Positions 29,395 to 39,707 of a DNA stretch of 64,000 bases are shown piece after piece (position 1 is the first letter of the stretch; every line of letters begins with the position of its first letter). Made by a program: the position numbers and the translations under genes. The stretch comes from Microvirga ossetica (GTDB taxonomy: Bacteria; Pseudomonadota; Alphaproteobacteria; Rhizobiales; Beijerinckiaceae), in assembly GCF_002741015.1 (NCBI RefSeq), contig NZ_CP016616.1, forward strand, positions 4,311,501-4,375,500, given 5' to 3'. A model generated the notes under the pieces. That model was not told the DNA's origin. It worked only from the letters and a program-made list of their open reading frames with translations, and ran no database searches.

Positions 29395-30708
29395 CTATGC
29401 GCCGCTTGCGCCGAAGACCCGCATGAAGATCGTATCCACATGCTTGAAGTGATAGCCGAGGTCGAAGCAGGCCTCGATCTCCTCGGGAGACAGGTACCCG
29501 GTCACATCGGAATCGTTCTTCAGGAGGGTGAGGAAATCGCCTTCGCCGCGCCAGACCGGCATCGCGTTGCGCTGGACGAGACGGTAGGCGTCCTCGCGGG
29601 AGGCGCCCTTCTGGGTCAGCGCCAGCAGGACGCGCTGCGAGTGGACGAGTCCGCCGAGGCGGTCCAGGTTCTTCTGCATGTTCTCCGGGTACACCACGAG
29701 CTTGTCGATGACGTTGGTGAGCCGCGCGAGGGCGAAGTCCAGGGTCACGGTCGCGTCGGGGCCGATCATGCGCTCGACGGAGGAGTGGGAGATGTCCCGC
29801 TCGTGCCAGAGCGCCACGTTCTCCATGGCGGGCATGGCATAGGCGCGGACCATGCGGGCCAGGCCCGTCAGGTTCTCGGTGAGCACCGGGTTGCGCTTGT
29901 GCGGCATGGCCGAGGAGCCCTTCTGGCCCGCCGAGAAGAACTCCTCCGCCTCCAGGACCTCGCTCCTCTGCAGATGGCGGACTTCCGTCGCCAGGCGCTC
30001 GATGGAGGAGGCGATGACGCCCAGTGTCGCGAAATACATGGCGTGGCGGTCGCGGGGGATGACCTGGGTCGAGACCGGCTCGACCTGGAGGCCCATCTGC
30101 TCGGCCACGTATTCCTCGACGCTCGGGTCGATGTTCGCGAAGGTGCCGACCGCGCCCGAGATGGCGCAGGTGGAGATTTCCCGCCGGGCCTCGATCAGGC
30201 GCAGCTTGCAGCGCTCGAACTCGGCATAGGCCTGGGCGAGCTTGAGGCCGAAGGTGGTGGGCTCCGCATGGATGCCGTGCGAGCGGCCGATGGTCGGCGT
30301 CATCTTGTGCTCGATGGCCCGACGCTTGATGGCGGCCAGAAGCTCGTCGAGATCGCGCAGCAGCAGGTCCGAGGCACGGGCGAGCTGCACGTTGAAGGTG
30401 GTGTCGAGCACATCCGAGGAGGTCATGCCCTGGTGGACGAAGCGCGCCTCCGGCCCCACGATCTCGGCGAGATGCGTGAGGAAGGCGATGACGTCGTGCT
30501 TGACCTCGCGCTCGATCGAATCGATCCGCTCCACGTCGAAGGTCGCTTTAGAGCCCATCTCCCAGACCTTCTCGGCCGCCTCTTTCGGCACGACGCCGAG
30601 ATTGGCAAGCGCCGTGGTGGCATGGGCCTCGATCTCGAACCAGATGCGGAACTTGGTTTCCGGCGACCAGATGGCCACCATCTCGGGACGGCTGTAACGG
30701 GGGATCAT
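29395..30708 (-). CDS. purB: Adenylosuccinate lyase
   Basis: PurB acts twice in purine synthesis, cleaving SAICAR and adenylosuccinate to release fumarate. The 437-residue protein begins MIPRYSRPEMVAIWSPETKF, has VHQGMTSSDVLDT near residue 90, and the fumarase-superfamily signature GSSAMPHKRNP near 265. The C-terminal AYRLVQRNAM matches bacterial PurB. rpe lies 58 bases upstream on the same strand, so rpe-purB is a probable operon. Confidence 0.96.
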   Translation of the reverse strand: MIPRYSRPEMVAIWSPETKFRIWFEIEAHATTALANLGVVPKEAAEKVWEMGSKATFDVERIDSIEREVKHDVIAFLTHLAEIVGPEARFVHQGMTSSDVLDTTFNVQLARASDLLLRDLDELLAAIKRRAIEHKMTPTIGRSHGIHAEPTTFGLKLAQAYAEFERCKLRLIEARREISTCAISGAVGTFANIDPSVEEYVAEQMGLQVEPVSTQVIPRDRHAMYFATLGVIASSIERLATEVRHLQRSEVLEAEEFFSAGQKGSSAMPHKRNPVLTENLTGLARMVRAYAMPAMENVALWHERDISHSSVERMIGPDATVTLDFALARLTNVIDKLVVYPENMQKNLDRLGGLVHSQRVLLALTQKGASREDAYRLVQRNAMPVWRGEGDFLTLLKNDSDVTGYLSPEEIEACFDLGYHFKHVDTIFMRVFGASGA

Positions 30709-30766
30709 GGCTCTTCACTTCCACGCGGATGATATGCCCGCGCGGTAGCACGATCATCCCGTGATC

Positions 30767-31438
30767 TCAACGCGCCTTTGCCGCCGCCTCGCGGATGGCA
30801 GCCATGTTGGCAGCATAGGCCGATGGGCCGCCCTTGAAGGTGGCGGAGCCGGCCACGAGCACGTTGGCGCCGGCTTCGGCCACCAGGGGCGCGGTCTCAG
30901 GCGTCACACCGCCGTCGATCTCGATATCGATGTCCCGGTCGCCGACCATCTCCTTGATCCGGCGCAGCTTGTTGCAGACGGAGGGGATGAAGGCCTGTCC
31001 GCCGAAGCCGGGATTGACCGTCATCAGGAGGATCAGGTCGACGTCGTCGATGACCGGCTCGATGGAGCCTTCATGGGTGCCGGGGTTGAGCACGATCCCG
31101 GCCTTCTTGCCGAGCTTCCGGATGGTCTGGAGCGAGCGGTGCAGATGCGGGCCCGCCTCCGCGTGGATGCTGATGATATCAGCGCCCGCCTTGGCGAAGG
31201 CCTCGAGATAGGGATCGACCGGCGCGATCATCAGGTGCACGTCGAAGGGCTTGGACGTATGGGGCCGCAGCGCCTTCACAACATCGGGGCCGATGGTGAT
31301 GTTCGGCACGAAGTGTCCGTCCATCACGTCGATGTGGATCCAGTCCGCGCCGGCCGTATCGATGGCGCGGATTTCCTCGCCGAGCTTCGCGAAGTCGGAG
31401 GCGAGGATGGACGGGGCGATGAGAAGAGGGCGTGTCAT
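30767..31438 (-). CDS. rpe: Ribulose-phosphate 3-epimerase
   Basis: Rpe interconverts ribulose-5-phosphate and xylulose-5-phosphate. The 223-residue TIM-barrel shows [17 protein letters not shown], the metal-binding [34 protein letters not shown] and the phosphate-binding [19 protein letters not shown] and AGSATF. The start at 31438 gives the usual N-terminus [11 protein letters not shown]; an in-frame GTG at 31456 would add six residues. Confidence 0.95.
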   Translation of the reverse strand: MTRPLLIAPSILASDFAKLGEEIRAIDTAGADWIHIDVMDGHFVPNITIGPDVVKALRPHTSKPFDVHLMIAPVDPYLEAFAKAGADIISIHAEAGPHLHRSLQTIRKLGKKAGIVLNPGTHEGSIEPVIDDVDLILLMTVNPGFGGQAFIPSVCNKLRRIKEMVGDRDIDIEIDGGVTPETAPLVAEAGANVLVAGSATFKGGPSAYAANMAAIREAAAKAR

Positions 31439-31647
31439 GGCCGCGCCCGGTAGCACGAGCCATTTGCGACCGCAACGGGCAATGAGTCGCCCGCCCGAAC
31501 CAATTCAAGACCACTCCCCTGGGGAGAGCCGAATTTGCGTCGGGAAAGCCATGGACGACGTCGAGCCTAGAGGAGTAAAGATGGCCCCTTCGCAAGGATA
31601 TGACCGCTTTCCTTCGGGGAGGCGACTGGAAATGGGGCAGGGCCTTC

Positions 31648-32889
31648 ATGCGTAAGGATGTGATTGTTCTTGGAGCCGGCATCGTCGGCGTGTCGATTGC
31701 CCTGCATCTGCAGAAGCGCGGCCGCTCGGTCCTGTTGATCGACAAGCGCAAGCCCGGCGAGGAAACCTCCTTCGGCAATGCGGGCCTGATCCAGCGCGAA
31801 GGCGTCTATCCTTACGGTTTCCCGCACGATTTCGGCGCGCTGCTGCGCTATGCCCTCAACAACACCATCGACGCCCATTACCACTGGGCCGCCATCCCGA
31901 AGCTCGCCCCCTTCCTGTGGCAGTATTGGATGCATTCGCGTCCTGCCCAGCACAAGGCGATCGCGCGGATGTACGCGCCGCTCATCGAGCGCAGCGTCAC
32001 CGAGCATATGGCGCTGGCCGAGGAATCCGGATCGACGAACCTGATCCGCCCGACCGGCTGGATGAAGGTGTTCCGAGACGAGAAGAGCCGCGACGAGCAG
32101 TTCGCCGATGCGGACGAGGTCAAGCGCGATTTCGGCGTCAACTTCGTCGCCCTCGACACCAAGGCGGTGGCGGAGCGCGAGCCGCACCTGAAGGTGGAGA
32201 CCAAGGGCGGCATCCACTGGACGGACCCGGCCTCGGTCTCCGATCCCCACATGCTGACAATGGGTTACGTCGGTCTGTTCGAGCGCCTTGGGGGCGAACT
32301 CGCCGCTGGCGATGCCACAACGCTGGAGCAGGTTTCGACGGGATGGCGTGTCCAGACCGAGAAGGGGCCCGTGGAAGCCGGCACCGTGGTCGTGGCGCTC
32401 GGCGCCTGGGCGGACCTGGTCACGACGAAGCTCGGATATAACCTGCCGCTTGCGGTCAAGCGCGGCTACCACATGCACTACAAGCCGGAGGGCAATGCGG
32501 TGCTCAACCGGCCGACGCTCGATTTCGACCGCGGTTATTTCCTCGCGCCCATGTCGAAGGGGATCCGGCTGACGACCGGGGCTGAGTTCGCAAACCGCGA
32601 TGCGCCCAGGACGCCGGTCCAGCTCGGGCGGGCCGAGCCGATCGCTCGCGACTTCTTCCCCCTCGGTGAGCGGCTCGATCCGCACCCATGGATGGGCATG
32701 CGCCCCTGCACGCCGGACATGATGCCGATCATCGGCCCGGCGCCCCGGCACAAGAACCTCTGGTTCGGCTTCGGCCACGCCCATCACGGCCTGACCCTCG
32801 GACCGGTGACCGGACGGCTTTTGGCGGAAATGATCACGGGCGAAACGCCGGTGGTCGATCCGAAGCCCTATCGCGCGGACCGTTTCTAA
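31648..32889 (+). CDS. FAD-dependent oxidoreductase (D-amino-acid dehydrogenase-like)
   Basis: This 413-residue DAO-family flavoprotein has the N-terminal dinucleotide fold VIVLGAGIVGVSIALHLQ, followed by SFGNAGLIQ, typical of DadA-like dehydrogenases. VVVALGAWAD near residue 250 is the second FAD contact and the C-terminal MGMRPCTPDMMPIIGPAP and HAHHGLTLGPVTGRLLAE are family signatures. It probably oxidises a D-amino acid or related amine, passing electrons to the respiratory chain. The ATG at 31648 is chosen; the ORF extends upstream without a typical sequence. Confidence 0.88.
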   Translation: MRKDVIVLGAGIVGVSIALHLQKRGRSVLLIDKRKPGEETSFGNAGLIQREGVYPYGFPHDFGALLRYALNNTIDAHYHWAAIPKLAPFLWQYWMHSRPAQHKAIARMYAPLIERSVTEHMALAEESGSTNLIRPTGWMKVFRDEKSRDEQFADADEVKRDFGVNFVALDTKAVAEREPHLKVETKGGIHWTDPASVSDPHMLTMGYVGLFERLGGELAAGDATTLEQVSTGWRVQTEKGPVEAGTVVVALGAWADLVTTKLGYNLPLAVKRGYHMHYKPEGNAVLNRPTLDFDRGYFLAPMSKGIRLTTGAEFANRDAPRTPVQLGRAEPIARDFFPLGERLDPHPWMGMRPCTPDMMPIIGPAPRHKNLWFGFGHAHHGLTLGPVTGRLLAEMITGETPVVDPKPYRADRF

Positions 32890-33001
32890 GCGGTCCTGCC
32901 TCCGATACGTCCGATCCTCGCAAGAATGATATCCTATCCGTTTGGAGGGGAAAATTCCTTGATTGTTAGGTCATAACGTTTATCATCCGATCCAATGTTG
33001 C

Positions 33002-34138
33002 ATGGGGGAGCGGATGCAGGGAGGCGACCAGTCGCTGATCAGCGATATCTATGAAACTGCCGTTCTTCCCGAGCGCTGGCTCCAGGTCCTTGGCCAGATT
33101 TCCGCTGTCGGAGGAGCCGATGGCGGCTTCATCGCTGCCGTCAACGGAAGAGGCGAAAGATCCTGGGTCGCCACGGAGAGCCAGCAAACGCTTCTGTCTG
33201 ATTGGTATGCCGGAGGCTGGCACCTGCGAAATACCTGGATCGAACGCGGAAAGCAGCACAAACGCCTTCGGTTCTTCGACGAGACCGACATTTTCGCGCC
33301 CGGCGAAGTCGATTCAATTCCCATGTATCGGGATTTCCATCGCCGGCGCGGTGGCGGCTGGTCTGCCGGCGCCATCATGCAGATTCCTGGCGGCGGCCTC
33401 GTCTGCATGCGCTTCGAACGTCCCTACGATCATGGTCCGATGGGACAGGAGGTGAGGGAAAGGCTCAATCGGCTGCGGCCCCATCTCGCGCGCGGCGCTT
33501 TCCTGTTCACGAAACTCGGTTTGCGGCAGGCTCAATCGACGGTCTCGGCCTTGCAATTCCTGGATGTTCCCGCAGCGATCCTGACCCGAAGCGGCCAGCT
33601 GCTCGCCTGCAATCAGGCCATGGAGACCCGGTTGTCCCAGGTGACCGTGCGGGCCGGCGATCGGATCGCGTTCCGCGACGTGGACGCCCAGACCGCGTTG
33701 AGCGACAGCCTTGCGCGCATCACGGCGGGCTTGTTCGACCAGGTGTGCGGACCGATCCCCCTGCCTTCAACGGAGGAGCATGGGGCGGCGGTTGCCTATC
33801 TCGTCCCGATACGCGGCGCAGCCCAGGATGTCTTTGGATGCGAGACGACGCTTCTGATGATCAGGCCGGCGGATTCGGATAACCGCCTGATGGATCTGGT
33901 GCGCACTCGTTTCGCCATCGATGCGGGCGATTCCCAGAGGATGGCACACCAGATCTCCACGGTGTACCCGCGCCTCGCTGCAGCTTTGCTCGCCTCGACG
34001 GAAACTATGCAGACGACCCTGGACCGGGTTCTTGGCCGGACGCAATCGGGGCTCGAGGCGCGACTGGCGAGCTTTCTTTGGCGCCTTGGGGAAGACCCGG
34101 CTGCTTGTCGTTTCGGGAAGCGGGCAAACGATCGTTGA
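33002..34138 (+). CDS. LuxR-like regulator with degenerate C-terminal HTH
   Basis: This 378-residue protein has the sensory part of a rhizobial LuxR family: SLISDIYETAVLPERWLQVL, the W...GGWHLRNTWIERG region and LRPHLARGAFLFTKLGL. The C-terminal part aligns in frame with a LuxR HTH (ASTETMQTTLDRVLGRTQSG, ARLASFL) but the usual LTPAE-A and the first helix are replaced by AIDAGDSQRMAHQIST. DNA binding may be altered or lost. The start is uncertain: ATG 33002 or 33014; the latter has GGGGGAG just upstream. Confidence 0.65.
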   Translation: MGERMQGGDQSLISDIYETAVLPERWLQVLGQISAVGGADGGFIAAVNGRGERSWVATESQQTLLSDWYAGGWHLRNTWIERGKQHKRLRFFDETDIFAPGEVDSIPMYRDFHRRRGGGWSAGAIMQIPGGGLVCMRFERPYDHGPMGQEVRERLNRLRPHLARGAFLFTKLGLRQAQSTVSALQFLDVPAAILTRSGQLLACNQAMETRLSQVTVRAGDRIAFRDVDAQTALSDSLARITAGLFDQVCGPIPLPSTEEHGAAVAYLVPIRGAAQDVFGCETTLLMIRPADSDNRLMDLVRTRFAIDAGDSQRMAHQISTVYPRLAAALLASTETMQTTLDRVLGRTQSGLEARLASFLWRLGEDPAACRFGKRANDR

Positions 34139-34144
34139 GGCGCC

Positions 34145-35146
34145 TCAGGTGGTCTCAAACAGATCACGCCAGGCCGGCTGCGCGCCGGGATAGGGCAGGG
34201 CCGTCGCCTCATAGACGCCGCGCGCGATGGCGCGGGTCAGGCAATCGGCTGCAAGCGCCGTGAGCTCCGTGAACTCCGACGCCTCGTCCCGCAGCGGCCG
34301 GCGGCCCGTGGCGGCCGCGAAGATCGCGTCGCCGTCGAACAGGGCGTGAGAGAAGCGCAGGGCGCGAGCGAGACCGGCGTGGCTGGCGATGGCGAGGCGC
34401 TTGGCCTGGCCTTTGGTAAGCACGGCATCGGTTGCGACCAGCGCGATGGTGGTGGCCGGCTGCGGTCCTCCTTTCCAGATCAGCTTGCGCTTCTCGGGAC
34501 CGACGCGGTCTGGATGTCCGTGTCCGCCGAACTCCTCATTCTCCTCCAGCGCGCCGGCCCAGAAATGCGGGCCGTTGCCGATCACCGCCGAGGAGACGCT
34601 GTTCACCACGACGAGGGCGCCGACGGCATGACCGGCCGATGTCACGGCGCTCGTCGAGCCGAGCCCGCCCTTCAGGTTCGCCGTGGTGGCGCCGTATCCG
34701 CCGCCAGCGGTACCGAGCGTGAAGTCCAGGCCGGCATTCAGGGCTGCCTCATAGCCGAGCTCGCGGTAGGGCGGGTAGCGTCCCCAGTTCTTGTTGCCGC
34801 CATTGACGAGATCGAAGCTGGAGGCCTGTGAGACCAGAGGGACGAGCGCATCCCGGACGGCAAAGCCGATGCCCCGCTCGCGCAGGAACGCCTGCACGCC
34901 GCTCGCCGCATCGAGGCCGAAGGCGGAGCCGCCGGACAGCACCACGCCGTGGATGCCCGGGACCATCTTGTCGGGATCGAGCAGATCGGTCTCGCGGGTA
35001 GCCGGCGCTCCGCCCATGGCGAAGAACGAAACCACCGCAGGCTCGTCGAAGAGCGCGACGGTCACGCCGGAGCCGAGGGCGGCATCCTCGGCATTGCCGA
35101 CGCGGAGGCCAGGGATGTCGGTGATGAGATTGCGGAGCTGGTTCAT
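34145..35146 (-). CDS. P1 family peptidase (DmpA/S58 type)
   Basis: This 333-residue protein belongs to the self-processing DmpA/P1 aminopeptidase family. ITDIPGLRVGNAED opens the core; GVVLSGGSAFGLDAASGVQ near residue 75 and GTAGGGYGATTANLKGGLGS near 150 are family signatures. NSVSSAVIG near 185 lies where the N-terminal nucleophile of such Ntn-like hydrolases would be exposed by autocleavage, but I could not fix the residue. The start at 35146 fits the conserved N-terminus MNQLRNLITDIPGL. It is divergent from ccdA by about 97 bases. Confidence 0.88.
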   Translation of the reverse strand: MNQLRNLITDIPGLRVGNAEDAALGSGVTVALFDEPAVVSFFAMGGAPATRETDLLDPDKMVPGIHGVVLSGGSAFGLDAASGVQAFLRERGIGFAVRDALVPLVSQASSFDLVNGGNKNWGRYPPYRELGYEAALNAGLDFTLGTAGGGYGATTANLKGGLGSTSAVTSAGHAVGALVVVNSVSSAVIGNGPHFWAGALEENEEFGGHGHPDRVGPEKRKLIWKGGPQPATTIALVATDAVLTKGQAKRLAIASHAGLARALRFSHALFDGDAIFAAATGRRPLRDEASEFTELTALAADCLTRAIARGVYEATALPYPGAQPAWRDLFETT

Positions 35147-35242
35147 GCGGCCAGCAAACAGAAAATCGGCGCCCTTCACAATCTGGAGAACCGGCCTTTC
35201 GCCGCCTTTCGTCCGGAGGGGCAAAGAGCTAGAAGGCTTGCC

Positions 35243-35971
35243 ATGCTCAGTGTTTCCTTTCCCGCCGCGGCGCTCGGCGGCCTCATCAGCTTCTTAAGCC
35301 CCTGCGTTCTGCCGCTGGTGCCGCCCTATCTGTCCTTTCTCGCCGGCACGACCTTCGACCGTCTCAGCGCAGGCGACGACCGAGCCGTCCGCAAGCGGGC
35401 GGTCCTGGCCGCCCTCCTGTTCGTGGCGGGCTTCTCCACCGTCTTCGTGCTTCTGGGAGCGACTGCCTCGGCGCTCGGCCAGGCGATCCGGCAATATCTC
35501 GATGTCCTGAGCACGGTGGCGGGGATCGCCATCATCGTCATGGGCCTGCATTTCCTCGGAGTTTTCCGGATCGGGCTGTTCTACCGCGAGGCCCGGTTCA
35601 ACGTGACGAAGCCGGTCGGCCTCTGGGGCGCCTATGTGATGGGCCTCGCCTTCGCCTTCGGCTGGACGCCCTGCATCGGCCCGGTCCTGGCAGCAATCCT
35701 GACCGTGGCGGGCTCCGAGAGCAGCGTCTCCCATGGCGCCCTGCTGCTCGCCGCCTATTCGGCAGGTCTGGGCATTCCCTTCCTGCTCGCGGCGTTTGCC
35801 ATGAAGCCGTTCGCGGCGCTTTTGAAGCGCATGCGCTCGCGTTTCGCCATGGTCGAGAAGATCATGGGCGTCCTCCTCGTTATGACCGGCATCGCGTTTC
35901 TGACCGGCTGGATCACCAACATGTCGTTCTGGCTGCTCGAGACGTTTCCGGCGCTGGGACGGCTGGGTTGA
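35243..35971 (+). CDS. ccdA: Cytochrome c biogenesis protein CcdA
   Basis: CcdA carries reducing power across the inner membrane to periplasmic thioredoxin-like proteins that keep apocytochrome c reduced. The 242-residue protein has six predicted membrane segments and both redox cysteines, in SFLSPCVLPLVPPYLSFLAG near residue 20 and GWTPCIGPVLAAIL near 140. AAGG lies six bases upstream of the ATG at 35243; the open frame continues upstream without family similarity. The partner thioredoxin is not adjacent. Confidence 0.93.
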   Translation: MLSVSFPAAALGGLISFLSPCVLPLVPPYLSFLAGTTFDRLSAGDDRAVRKRAVLAALLFVAGFSTVFVLLGATASALGQAIRQYLDVLSTVAGIAIIVMGLHFLGVFRIGLFYREARFNVTKPVGLWGAYVMGLAFAFGWTPCIGPVLAAILTVAGSESSVSHGALLLAAYSAGLGIPFLLAAFAMKPFAALLKRMRSRFAMVEKIMGVLLVMTGIAFLTGWITNMSFWLLETFPALGRLG

Positions 35972-36004
35972 CGAGGTGGCGCGCCCGGTCGGGCAGGCCT
36001 GTTC

Positions 36005-36385
36005 TCAACCCATGACGCGGTGCCCCGCGGCCCGCAGGGCCTCTGCCGCTCGCTCCGCATCCTCCACCTTCACCAGCACGTAATCGGTGCTGAAGGTGGA
36101 GGTGGCGAAGATGCCGATGCCGGCTTTAGCCAAGGGATCAAGCACGGCGGCCAGGATGCCCGGCACGCCGAAATCGAAGCTTTGCGCGATCCGGAAGCAG
36201 CGCCAGCCCGCATCGATCTCGGCTTCAGCAGGGGCATGGCCGAGCGGGCAGACGAGGGTCGTCTCTTCCACTGCCTGAACCAGCAGGGAAAACGGGCCGG
36301 GGGAGGGCATCGCGGCCCGCGTGCCCGCCGGGAAGCGGCAGATCGCGTATGTTTCCTCGAGCAGCGCCAGGGTCAGAGCGGGCAT
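36005..36385 (-). CDS. ACT domain-containing protein
   Basis: This 126-residue protein has two ACT-like halves, the second seen in FGVPGILAAVLDPLAKAGIGIFATSTFSTDYVLV split over residues 72-105. Such small double-ACT proteins are thought to bind amino acids, though no reaction is known. An in-frame ATG at 36415 touches the T-run of the livJ terminator, so the ATG at 36385, with GAGGCGAG upstream, is preferred. It follows livJ on the same strand, past the terminator. Confidence 0.82.
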   Translation of the reverse strand: MPALTLALLEETYAICRFPAGTRAAMPSPGPFSLLVQAVEETTLVCPLGHAPAEAEIDAGWRCFRIAQSFDFGVPGILAAVLDPLAKAGIGIFATSTFSTDYVLVKVEDAERAAEALRAAGHRVMG

Positions 36386-36414
36386 GAGCGGTCTCGCCTC
36401 GATGAAAATAGGCA

Positions 36415-36446
36415 TGAGAAAACCCGCCCTGTCGCCAGGGCGGGTT
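36415..36446 (-). terminator. Intrinsic terminator after livJ
   Basis: AACCCGCCCT and AGGGCGGGTT pair around a six-base loop, followed on the minus strand by TTCTC. It separates livJ from the ACT-domain gene. Confidence 0.8.
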
Positions 36447-36473
36447 CCGATCGTGTTGGCTCAGGCCAATCGA

Positions 36474-37601
36474 TTACATGGCAAGTTCGTTGCCGGAGTA
36501 GTCGATCTTGCCGTCGGCGCCCTTCTTCCAGACGTACATGATGTAGTCCGGACGGGTGATGTCGCCCTTCTTGTCGAAGGAGATGTCGCCGATGACTGTC
36601 TTGAAGGGCTTGCCCGACTTCATGGCGTCGGACACCTTCTTGCCGTCGGTGCCGCCAGCCTGCTTCGCAGCCTCGGCCAGGATCTGGGCCGCAGCATAGG
36701 AGTACAGGGTGTAGGCTTCCGGCTCGAAGTTCTTGGCCTTGAACTTGGCCACGACATCCTTCGCGTTCGGGTTCTTGCGCGGATCCGGCGAGAAGGTCAT
36801 CAGGGTGCCTTCGGCGCCCGGGCCGGCGATCGAGGTGAACTCGGCCGACACGATACCGTCACCCGACATCATCGGGGCCTGGAGGCCCTGGTCGCGCATC
36901 TGGCGGATGATGAGGCCGGCTTCCGTGTGGAGGCCGCCGAAGTAGACGACGTCCACGCCGGCCTGCTTCAGCTTCGAGACGAGAGCGGAATAGTCCTTCT
37001 CGCCCGGGTTCACGCCTTCATAGACGACTTCCTTCAGGCCCTTTGCGTTCATGGCCTTCTGGGTCTCGTCGGCAAGGCCCTTTCCGTAGGGGGTCTTGTC
37101 ATGAACGACGGCAACCTTCTTGCCCTTGAACTTGTCGGCAAGGTAGCTGCCGGCAACGAGGCCCTGCTGGTCGTCGCGACCGCAGGTGCGGAAGGTGTTC
37201 CACATGCCGCGCTCGGTGAATTGCGGGTTCGTCGAGGCCGGGGTGACCTGAACGATACCGGCTTCTTCATAGACCTGCGAGGCCGGGATGGACACGCCGG
37301 AGTTGAAGTGGCCGACGACGAACTTCACGCCTTCAGCGGCGAACTTGTTCGCCACCGACACGCCCTGCTTGGGATCGGAGACGTCGTCGCCGACGACGAT
37401 CTGCAGCTTCTGGCCATTGATGCCGCCGGCTGCGTTGATGTCTTCCACAGCCTGCTCGACGCCGTTCTTCAGCTGAGCGCCGAAAGCCGCGTTAGGGCCG
37501 GTGATGGGGCCTGCGACGCCGATCTTGATCTGCGCGCTGGCAGCGCTGGAGAAGGCGAGGCCAAGACCAAGCGCCACGCCGGTCAACAGCATTTTTTTCA
37601 T
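36474..37601 (-). CDS. livJ: Branched-chain amino-acid ABC transporter substrate-binding protein
   Basis: This 375-residue periplasmic protein delivers leucine, isoleucine or valine to the LivHM permease. A signal peptide (TGVALGLGLAFSSAASA) precedes IKIGVAGPITGPNAAFGAQL, VVGDDVSDPKQGVSVANKF and VVGHFNSGVSIPASQVY, where Ser and Thr residues contact the ligand. It lies at the promoter-distal end of the liv cluster, separated from the small membrane protein by about 130 bases holding two strong hairpins, so it may be transcribed or processed apart for higher yield. Confidence 0.94.
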   Translation of the reverse strand: MKKMLLTGVALGLGLAFSSAASAQIKIGVAGPITGPNAAFGAQLKNGVEQAVEDINAAGGINGQKLQIVVGDDVSDPKQGVSVANKFAAEGVKFVVGHFNSGVSIPASQVYEEAGIVQVTPASTNPQFTERGMWNTFRTCGRDDQQGLVAGSYLADKFKGKKVAVVHDKTPYGKGLADETQKAMNAKGLKEVVYEGVNPGEKDYSALVSKLKQAGVDVVYFGGLHTEAGLIIRQMRDQGLQAPMMSGDGIVSAEFTSIAGPGAEGTLMTFSPDPRKNPNAKDVVAKFKAKNFEPEAYTLYSYAAAQILAEAAKQAGGTDGKKVSDAMKSGKPFKTVIGDISFDKKGDITRPDYIMYVWKKGADGKIDYSGNELAM

Positions 37602-37729
37602 GAGGTCACTCCTCTGGGTGGTTTTTTTAGGCCCCTCTTCCTCGTGGGGCCGGTTTGGCGGGGGGACCCCGCCTTCCGCGTGACATCATGCTTGTTTTTA
37701 AGCGAATGTCACGCTGGAATCTTTTGGCC

Positions 37730-38091
37730 TTAGCCCTTGGTCGCAGACGCCTTTTCCCGCCAGGAAAACGGTCCGGTCCGCTCGTAGAGCCAGCGGTATT
37801 GGCTGGTCATCATCCGGGCCCGACGGTACTGGAACCCGAGCGCGCCGATGATCAGGAGCACGATGGTATCGACCGCATAATAATGGATCGACAGCAGCGT
37901 CCCATCGAACAGCGCGAAGTGGATGAAGCGCACCGCGGCCCCGAGGATGAACAGATAGAGGAGCAGGGTCCAGAACGGACGCCAGGTGAGGGCGATGGCC
38001 CGGCCCGTCATCCAGGCGGCCCAGCCGCCCATGATCACGGTGATGAGAAGAAAGAGCCCGAAAGACGGCTCTTCGTAGAGGATGCCCTGCA

Positions 38092-38092
<1 letters not shown>
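37730..38092 (-). CDS. Small membrane protein of the liv cluster (DUF6867-like)
   Basis: This 120-residue protein has three hydrophobic segments: FGLFLLITVIMGGWAAWMTG, FWTLLLYLFILGAAVRFI and AVDTIVLLIIGALGF. It resembles a family (DUF6867-like, by memory) that sits in rhizobial liv operons; no function is known to me. Its start overlaps the livF stop by one base (TGATG), which ties it to the transporter. Confidence 0.72.
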
Positions 38093-38864
<772 letters not shown>

Positions 38865-38868
<4 letters not shown>

Positions 38869-39707
38869 ACGCCGATCTCCGCTTCGACCTTCTCGACCTC
38901 GTCGTCGGCCACGCCGAGATAGGCGGCGATGACCTTGGGATCGTTTCTCACCTCGGAGGGCGAGCCGTCCGAGATCTTGACGCCGTAATCCAGCACCACC
39001 ACGTGGTCCGAGATCTCCATCACCACCGACATGTCGTGCTCGATCAGCAGGATCGAAGTGCCGTGGTCCCTGCGGACGGACAGCAGCAGCTCGTTGAGCT
39101 CGTGCGACTCGCGCGGATTGAGGCCGGCCGCCGGCTCGTCGAGGCAGAGCAGCAGCGGGTCGGTGCACATGGCGCGGGCGATTTCCAGGCGGCGCTGATC
39201 GCCGTAGGGCAGATCGCCCGCCGGCTCGTCGGCGCGGTGGAGGAGCCGGGTCTTCTCGAGCCAGAACTTGGCCTTCTCGATGGCTTCCTTCTCCGCCTTG
39301 CGGTAGCCGCCCAGCCCAAGAACGCCGAGGAAGGTGAAGCCCGAGGCGATCATCAGCGGGTTGTGCTGGGCCACCAGCAGGTTCTCGAGAAGGGTCATGC
39401 CCGAGAACAGGCGGATGTTCTGGAATGTCCGGGCGACCTTGCCCTTCCAGTTGATGTCGAAACCCGGGAGGCGCTCCAGCAGCAGGTGCGAGCCGTCGGG
39501 CTTGCGCAGCGCCACCATGCCTTCCGTCGGCTTGTAGAAGCCGGTGATGCAGTTGAAGACCGTGGTCTTGCCCGCTCCGTTGGGGCCGATGAGCGCGGTG
39601 ATGTCGCCGCGCCCGGCCTGGAAGGAGAGGTCGTTGATGGCGACGAGGCCGCCGAAGCGCATCGTGAGATGCTGTACGTCGAGGATGGGATCCTGCAGCC
39701 AGCGCAT
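38865..39707 (-). CDS. livG: Branched-chain amino-acid ABC transporter ATPase LivG
   Basis: This 280-residue ATPase has Walker A LIGPNGAGKTTVFNCITGF, the LivG-type Q-loop FQNIRLFSGMTLLEN, the signature region LPYGDQRRLEIARAM (an unusual YGDQ in place of SGGQ, usual for LivG), Walker B LLLCLDEPAAGLNP and the switch ILLIEHDM. It overlaps livM by one base and livF by four, so all are translated together. Confidence 0.95.
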
